A stretch of DNA of 36,752 bases from Chrysochromulina tobinii (Eukaryota; Haptophyta; Prymnesiales; Chrysochromulinaceae). The DNA lies in NCBI GenBank assembly GCA_001275005.1, contig JWZX01003043.1, positions 1-36,752 of the forward strand. Direction: 5' to 3'. Shown piece by piece: positions 31,844-36,752 of the stretch; the stretch's first letter is position 1, and every line of letters starts with the position of its first letter. Under the pieces are notes generated by a model. The model did no database searches and was not told where the DNA came from. It was given only the letters and a program-made list of their open reading frames with translations. The position numbers and the translations under genes were made by a program.

Positions 31844-32987
31844 TCAGGCGGGGCTGAACACGATGCTCTCATTGAGCAGCTTGGCGTCCGCAAGAGTGAG
31901 CGCGTCGTCGTTGAGCGGCTTGGGCGGGAAACCTCCCTTAAGTGTGAAGGCGACGCCGGGCGCAAGGGTGGCAATGTGCTTCTTGAGCTGCAGCACCGTG
32001 TGCGTGTGGTTCGCCTTGACGACCTTGCGCGAGCCGTCGGCCATGCGCACCTGCAGCGTCGTCGTGGGTGCCGCCATGTCCAACGTGAGCTCCTGCGGCT
32101 CGGTGGCGGCCGCGCTGCTCCCTGCAGCGGCGCTCTCGTCGCGCATAGAACGCCCCTCGCCGCTGAATGGTTTGAGGGTGACGGGCGGCGGCTTGTACGC
32201 CTGCGCAGGGGCACGGGCGATGCGGCCGGGCGGTTGTCGTGGGTGTGAGTGGCGCGGTGAGAGGGCTTGGGGAGCGTCGGGAACGCGGCAGGGGAGCAGG
32301 GCCGAGGGGCATTTGGAGGGAAAGCTGGGGCGGTAGGCGGCACGTCGGAAGCGCGTTGGCACAGGCAGCCAGTGCCGGTCACAACTCAACCGCTGCCCTC
32401 CCTCCCCCTCCCCACGCACGCACGGGCGAAGATGCACCTCGCCGCTCTTGTCAATGATGTGGACATCGCCCTCGGCAGCGCCGTCCTCGCCAATGAGCTC
32501 TGCAGGCATCTGGCCTTGGTTGACGGCGGCGAGGAAGGCGGCGTTAGCGGGGTCGTCACCCTTGCGAAGCGGACCGTCGTCCACGGTGAAGCCGTCCTTG
32601 TAGAAGGTGATCGAGTGCTCGGTCGGCGGCTTCGGCGCCGGTGCGCCCTGCACCTGCTCGCCCGAGAGCGTATGGCCCGCACCGGTGAAGGTCGATGGGC
32701 CCGCCTGACCGCCGCCCGCCGCGCGGTGTGCGTCGATGCTCTGAGCGCCCATCTCATCGCGTGCGCGCTTCATGAACTCGCGCGGGTCGAGCACCTCTTG
32801 ACCACTGCGTTCGTTGGGCGGGGAAGGAGTGAGTGGGGACGCGCTGGGGCTGGCGACCCTGTGCACGTGGGTGACGCGTTTGCACGCACCTGCCGCCGCC
32901 ATTCTTCCCCTGCCCACCTGCGTAGTAGGCCTGGCGCTTGTCGTCATCATTCTCCTCCTTCACGTCCTTTATGCCGACGACGGGCAT
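31844..32987 (-). CDS. p47/UBXN2-like protein with SEP and UBX domains (Cdc48/p97 cofactor), three exons
   Basis: Exons are 32987-32890, 32804-32420 and 32200-31844. Intron 1 (32889-32805, 85 nt) is phase 2 and joins GKNGGG to SGQEVLDPREFM; intron 2 (32419-32201, 219 nt) is phase 0. Total 279 aa. The start MPVVGIKDVKEENDDDKRQA leads into YYAGG, as in plant PUX proteins. The SEP domain is at ~95-150 (ITFYKDGFTVDDGPLR, NAAFLAAVNQGQMPAEL) and the C-terminal UBX domain covers the last ~80 residues (TTTLQVRMADGSRKVVKANH, TLKGGFPPKPLNDDALTLAD, AKLLNESIVF). The family recruits the AAA ATPase Cdc48/p97 for membrane fusion and degradation; the FPPKPL loop corresponds to the p97-binding FP signature. 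Intron 2 is 3n and open, but its translation has no family similarity. The N-terminal UBA domain of p47 is absent, as in short plant PUX forms. Confidence 0.88.
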
Positions 32988-33084
32988 GGTGTGTCTTGTT
33001 CGTGCAATGCAATGGTGAAAGGCGAAGCGCGCGGGTTTCGGTGCCTCGCTTCCCGCTTCGAGTTCGAAAGCGCTCATTCTTCCA
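32988..33084. promoter_or_regulatory. 97-bp divergent spacer, probable bidirectional promoter
   Basis: It lies between the start codons of the p47-like gene (minus) and the coiled-coil gene (plus). No motif recognised. Confidence 0.4.
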
Positions 33085-34170
33085 ATGTCGGAGGCATTCT
33101 TCATCCCTCTCGTGCCGTCCTCGAAGCACTTGGAGCTCGCTACTCAGGCGCCCCTTCCGAGAGGTGAGGCCATCAAGGAGAAGATCGAGGCCCTCCACGC
33201 GAACGCCGAAGACAGGGCCTTCCAGAACCTCTCCACGCGCGCAGCAACTGCACAACTGCACAACCAAAAGGCGTCCTTTGTTGCGGCCGGAGCGAAGATG
33301 GCTGACACGATTGTGTTCCACGAGCGCGCTATCAACGTGGCTATGGACATGGCCGCTCACGATGAGCGCCGCGCCAACGAGCTGCAGAAGAAGCGCGCCA
33401 AGGCGACGCGCGAGATCAACAAGGTGTGCGATGCTGTGGCCGCATTGCAGGACCAGGAGGTCATTCGCGAGAAGGAGCACATCATGAAAATTGTGCACGC
33501 GGAGGAGCGCCGTCAGCAACACCTGAGCACCGTGTCTGCCAAGGCCGCCGCTGAGACCGCTAAGGTGGTGAGTGCGGCCGCTAAGAAGCAGGCGGAGACC
33601 ATGGCCAAGGCAATGGCGAATGATCAGCGCCACTTCAAAGCGGACCTCTACCGGTGCGAGGTGTACTATGAGGGCGTGACCAAGGAGAAGGCGAAGCACG
33701 AGGCTGCATGCGCGCGTCGCGAGGCCGCCGAGACGGCCCACCTCGCCAAAGCAGCCTGCCAGGCTGAGCGCGAGATGGGGGCGGTTAGAAAGGCGCAGGA
33801 GCACCTCGAAGCGGTGGCTGCTAAGGCGCATGCGGAGGCGACCAAGGTGGAGGCGGCGAGCGCGCGGCTAGCAGAGGAGACGGCGTCAAAGGCGGCGAAG
33901 ATCGAGGAGAAGCTCGCCGCCGCCGCCGTGCGCAAGGCTGCTGTGACCTACCCGCCGTGCGCTCGCACGAAGAAACCCACTCCAACGGTCGCGCCGACTA
34001 CGAAAAAGATGGCGATCCGGGTGGCGCTCGCGCTGGCGGGCGGCGCGATCGCGCGCAGCCTATTCGTGTGGGGTGTCAAGCTCGGAGGCCTCGCAAAGCT
34101 CTCTGCTGCCGGCCTGCTCCAGTTTGGCTCTCGGGTCGCCAAGGCGGCGGCGGTCGCCAAGCTCAAGTAA
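33085..34170 (+). CDS. Ala/Lys/Glu-rich coiled-coil protein with hydrophobic C-terminus
   Basis: The frame is 361 aa from ATG 33085. Residues ~20-290 are almost entirely helical coiled coil with many Ala, Lys and Glu (e.g. KAAAETAKVVSAAAKKQAET, KAHAEATKVEAASARLAEET). Several Cys occur mid-chain (YRCEVYYEG, EAACARRE, KAACQAE). After a Pro/Thr/Lys hinge (PPCARTKKPTPTVAPTTKK) the C-terminus has two amphipathic to hydrophobic stretches (VALALAGGAIARSLFVWGVK, GLAKLSAAGLLQFGSRVAKA), which could be a tail anchor. A cytoskeletal or membrane-tethering role is possible. No family recognised. Confidence 0.75.
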   Translation: MSEAFFIPLVPSSKHLELATQAPLPRGEAIKEKIEALHANAEDRAFQNLSTRAATAQLHNQKASFVAAGAKMADTIVFHERAINVAMDMAAHDERRANELQKKRAKATREINKVCDAVAALQDQEVIREKEHIMKIVHAEERRQQHLSTVSAKAAAETAKVVSAAAKKQAETMAKAMANDQRHFKADLYRCEVYYEGVTKEKAKHEAACARREAAETAHLAKAACQAEREMGAVRKAQEHLEAVAAKAHAEATKVEAASARLAEETASKAAKIEEKLAAAAVRKAAVTYPPCARTKKPTPTVAPTTKKMAIRVALALAGGAIARSLFVWGVKLGGLAKLSAAGLLQFGSRVAKAAAVAKLK

Positions 34171-34894
34171 AAGCGAGCCCTTTGGGCGATGCGCGCGGGT
34201 TGCACCGAGGGGATACGTGGCGCAGAAAGCGCCCCCGTGCACTGCCATCGCGGCGCGGCTGAGGATCGACTTGGCGTGGTCATGCAAACGGATCTGTGGG
34301 GAGCGAACGGGTGTTTCAGAGGCCCCTGCTGGCACATGAGACATGACAGACATGAGACGTGTGCGCAGATTGACGAATGAGCCGCTGTGCGTCTGGACCT
34401 TAGTGCGGATGGTGTTGAAGAATCGCCACGTGTGTCGCCACTGCCGCTGTGATGACGCAGAGTCGCGCGGCATCCGGCAATGGCAGAGTGCGTGAAGAGT
34501 GGTATGAGCGGATGAGCGTTTAGTTACTCGTGTGTATGGGGCACTACGGAGAAGAAATAGGTGCTGTGCTACGGTGCGGCGTGCCGCGAAGCTACATGTA
34601 GACGACCCTCTGAGTGCAATCTGCACACTTCCGGTTCTCAGCCTCTTCACACTCGTGTCAAGTCAAGTGCTCAAGTCGATACAGAAACAATTCCAAACGG
34701 AAGCCTATCGAATGTGCTCCGGAAGCCAGCAGGGGAGGACGGGCGTCGATGGAGATGGCGGAGGGGAATCCCCTCGGAGAACGTGTACGTGATTGACTTG
34801 ACTTGACTTGACTTGTAGCGCCTACTTCTGCGAACGACCGCGCGTCGCCGCTTCTCGTGCAGACCCTCAAGCGCCTTGCTCGACCCCTTGGCAA
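34171..34894. other. Intergenic region, 724 bp, with TTGAC repeats before the CWC21 gene
   Basis: This separates two plus-strand genes. At 34793-34815 the pentamer TTGAC is repeated four times plus TTG. The complementary GTCAAGTCAAG lies at 34657-34667, forming an inverted pair about 130 bp apart. A short hairpin (GAGGGG-AAT-CCCCTC) lies around 34761-34775. The TTGAC array is 80 bp upstream of ATG 34895 and could be a regulatory cluster. Other ORFs here are not supported. Confidence 0.45.
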
Positions 34895-35554
34895 ATGTAC
34901 AACGGCATCGGCCTCGCGAGTGTGCGCGGGAGTGGCACCAATGGCTACGTCACGAAGAACATGGCGCACGTGAGCCGCCAGCGCCAGGCAGACCGCAAGA
35001 GCCAAGATCATTTCCGGGAGCCGCCAAAGCTCAGAGCGCCAGCCAAGGCGAACAGTGAGATCCTCGACCACAACCGCAAACGTGAGGTCGAGGTCAAGTG
35101 CCTCGCTCTGCAGGAGCAGCTCGAGGAGCAGGGGCTGGCAGCCGACGAGGTCGAGGAAAAAGTGAGCGCGCTGCGCACCAAGCTGCTTGTTAAGCTTCCA
35201 GCACCCGGCGAGAGCAGCAGCAGCGGCGTGGGCGGGCGGACGGGCGAGACGCACGCCGACGCCGAACGCAAGGCGGCCGAGGCCGCGGCGCTCAAAGGCG
35301 CGCTCGGCATCAGCGAATCGTACGTGCCCGGGCAGGCCTTTGACCGGGAGCTGCAGCAGAAGCTCAAGGAGGAGCGCATGGCGAAGCGCGAGGCCGAGGA
35401 GCAGGCGCGGCGCGAGGCGGAGGAGGAGCTCGAGCGCGAGCGCGAGCGCGAGGAGCGGCGCAAGCGCAAGGAGGCTCGGCGCGAGGAGAAGGAGGCGGCG
35501 CGAGCAGAGAAAAAGCTGAGGAGGAGCAAGCATCGTGACGAAGAGGACGACTGA
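34895..35554 (+). CDS. CWC21: Spliceosomal protein CWC21/SRRM2-like (cwf21 domain)
   Basis: ATG 34895 starts MYNGIGLASVRGSGTNGYVT with KNMAHV following, the hallmark N-terminus of Cwc21/SRm300 proteins. The cwf21 helix bundle follows at ~45-100 (ILDHNRKREVEVKCLALQEQ, EEQGLAADEVEEKVSALRTK). In the yeast and human spliceosome this protein contacts Prp8 and Snu114 near the catalytic centre and stabilises the 5' exon. A Ser/Gly linker and a very charged Arg/Glu/Lys C-terminus (REREREERRKRKEARREEKE) complete the 219 aa. The upstream in-frame codons to 34808 are not family-like. The protein keeps the short form seen in yeasts, without the long SR repeat of animals. Confidence 0.92.
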   Translation: MYNGIGLASVRGSGTNGYVTKNMAHVSRQRQADRKSQDHFREPPKLRAPAKANSEILDHNRKREVEVKCLALQEQLEEQGLAADEVEEKVSALRTKLLVKLPAPGESSSSGVGGRTGETHADAERKAAEAAALKGALGISESYVPGQAFDRELQQKLKEERMAKREAEEQARREAEEELEREREREERRKRKEARREEKEAARAEKKLRRSKHRDEEDD

Positions 35555-35694
35555 CACAGAGGATGCTTCAACATGAGTGAGAGCACGACCAAGGTTGTTT
35601 TACGGCAGCAAAAAGTTATCTCATCTCGAAACCGCCGTGTGAGGAAAAGGTGCAAGACAGCAGACTTGACACGACTCTGCCTCCGCAGCCAGAC

Positions 35695-36309
35695 ATGCCC
35701 AAGAAGAACAAGCGCAAGGCGGAGGAGGAGGAGAAGGAGGAGAAGGAGGAGAAGGAGGAGGAGGGCGAAGAGGACGACTACGAAGACCCAAATGACGGCG
35801 AGTATGAGGAGAAGCCCAAGAAGGGCAGCGCCAAAAAAGGCAAGAAAAAGGACGAGGACGAGGATGAAAAGGCCGCCGACGACGACGACGACGACGACTC
35901 CGCGATTCCCACAGCGGACCTGAAGAAGAAATATGTGACGCTGACTCTCGTCCGCAAGGACGACAGCCTTGGATTGTCCCTCGACAACAATCACGTGACT
36001 GCAGTGAAACCAGGCGGCGCAGCAGCGGAAGCAGGCGTGCTGGTGGGCGACATCATTGTCGAGGTGATGGGCAAGGACTGCAACATTGAGCCATTCGGAA
36101 GCCTGCTCCCGAAGAACAAGTCGCTGCCCGTCAAGTTGAAAGCTATGCGCTTTGTCAAGGATGACGGCGTCAAGAAGCCGAAGAAGCCAAAGACGACGGA
36201 GACGGAGGGCGAGGCGTCCACTAGCGCTGAGACCAAGCCCGACGAAACAAAGGAGGAGCCCGAGAAGGAAGCCCAGGCCGATGAGGCCAAGGAGGAGACC
36301 AAGGCGTAA
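35695..36309 (+). CDS. Acidic/basic nuclear-type protein with PDZ-like domain
   Basis: ATG 35695 (MPKKNKRKAEEEEKEEKEEK) gives 204 aa; the upstream in-frame codons begin with GTG at 35650. A CTCCGCAG directly before the ATG could be an acceptor for a 5' UTR intron. Residues 1-75 are alternating Lys/Glu/Asp blocks, with the potential nuclear signals PKKNKRK and KKGKKK. Residues ~82-160 look like a PDZ domain: the loop SLGLSL, then HVTAVKPGGAAAEAGVLVGD, IIVEVMGKD and LPVKLKAMRF. The tail is again Lys/Glu/Thr-rich. A scaffold role is inferred. The domain assignment is weaker than for the PDZ gene at 21432. Confidence 0.72.
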   Translation: MPKKNKRKAEEEEKEEKEEKEEEGEEDDYEDPNDGEYEEKPKKGSAKKGKKKDEDEDEKAADDDDDDDSAIPTADLKKKYVTLTLVRKDDSLGLSLDNNHVTAVKPGGAAAEAGVLVGDIIVEVMGKDCNIEPFGSLLPKNKSLPVKLKAMRFVKDDGVKKPKKPKTTETEGEASTSAETKPDETKEEPEKEAQADEAKEETKA

Positions 36310-36752
36310 GACTAATATCGAGGCTGCTCCCGCTGCCGCCAGTAAGTCACAGGCTGGGAATGAGAGCGCGGTTGCCCCTGATGACAGCCCCAATCGCATG
36401 GTGGACGCGTGCCCGAACTTGCAATCGCGTGCTGTGGCTCGTGGTCGTGCAAGTGACCCGGCGTATATATGGGAGACATAGACAGAGCTATACGGCATTG
36501 TGTACGGGCTATGCAACGTGTGTCGTCTAGGGGCCGCGGGTCCTTGACGCCCAACTCCGAACTCGGGCGGCCTGTGCGCGGTCTACTATTTTTCATGTTT
36601 ATAAGGCCCAACCCTACAGTCACCGCTATGTTTGGGAATTGAATGGTCGCCGCTCCTGCACGCTGCAGCCTGGAATACGATTTAGTTAACGCGCCGACCG
36701 CGCGCGCGGGCCGGGGACGGCGACGGGGGGGCGGGGCGGCGGGGGGGGGGGG
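36310..36752. other. Right-end region, 443 bp, ending in a G-rich low-complexity tract
   Basis: Downstream of the acidic PDZ-like gene. A TATATAT sequence occurs near 36464 and an AT-richer stretch near 36590-36690. The last ~50 bases are G-dominated (runs of 7 to 12 G). No complete coding region is supported; on the minus strand the G tract would read as poly-Pro, so the 3' end of a proline-rich gene might enter from the right. Confidence 0.4.

Noticed and set aside
35008-36516. 502-aa minus-strand ORF rich in Leu and Ser
   Set aside because: It is antisense to the charged CWC21 and acidic PDZ-like genes; runs of Leu and Ser arise from GAG/AAG codons read backwards.

Overview
The window looks like nuclear DNA of a photosynthetic protist with a complex (secondary, red-lineage) plastid, most likely a haptophyte-like alga. 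The evidence is spliceosomal GT-AG introns, general eukaryotic machinery (TFIIF alpha, ERCC1, CWC21, a p47-type UBX protein, a VPS9 Rab5 GEF, PX and START domains), very GC-rich DNA with gene-dense, intron-poor loci, and two plastid-type proteins (SBPase and an Orange-like protein). Both plastid proteins begin with a signal peptide followed at once by an aromatic residue, as in bipartite plastid leaders. The phylum is an inference. Both window edges lie in proline-codon or poly-G low-complexity sequence, so the window may be a contig that broke at repeats.

Layout. From 1 to 17,024 ten genes all lie on the minus strand. In window order they are: a partial secreted Cys/Pro-rich protein (no stop in the window), an unknown protein, a small frameshifted coiled-coil protein, a double-WWE plus trypsin-fold protein, a coiled-coil protein, a large secreted ankyrin protein, ERCC1, an Mpv17/PMP22 protein, a double-DCD protein and TFIIF alpha. 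From 17,163 to 24,713 come the Orange-like DnaJ-zinc-finger protein (+), a double-SAM protein (-), a PX-transmembrane-START protein (+), a PDZ protein (+) and a VPS9 protein (-). From 24,909 to 36,309 come an unknown two-exon gene (-), SBPase (+), a permuted papain-fold protein (-), a NUDT22-like protein (+), a small predicted myristoylated protein (+), the p47-like UBX gene with three exons (-), a coiled-coil protein (+), CWC21/SRRM2-like (+) and an acidic PDZ-like protein (+). Several divergent pairs share spacers of 97 to 170 bp. No rRNA, tRNA, CRISPR array or complete transposon was found.

The genes are mostly unrelated housekeeping, membrane-traffic and plastid genes; I see no operon or gene-cluster logic. 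The most unusual signal is at the DNA level. Three introns (in the WWE-protease, coiled-coil and VPS9 genes) are each flanked by an imperfect or perfect direct repeat of 14 to 25 bp that contains AG|GT. The upstream copy supplies the 5' splice site and the downstream copy supplies the 3' splice site, so splicing restores exactly one copy. Two of these introns, plus a similar repeat-flanked insert downstream of the PDZ gene, are built from related decamers of the type GGYCATCAGA; in one intron the decamer has expanded to 18 tandem units. This looks like recent or ongoing intron gain by repeat-generating insertion or tandem duplication. The second notable item is the fusion of two WWE (ADP-ribose-reader-type) domains to a trypsin-like domain with an intact catalytic triad.
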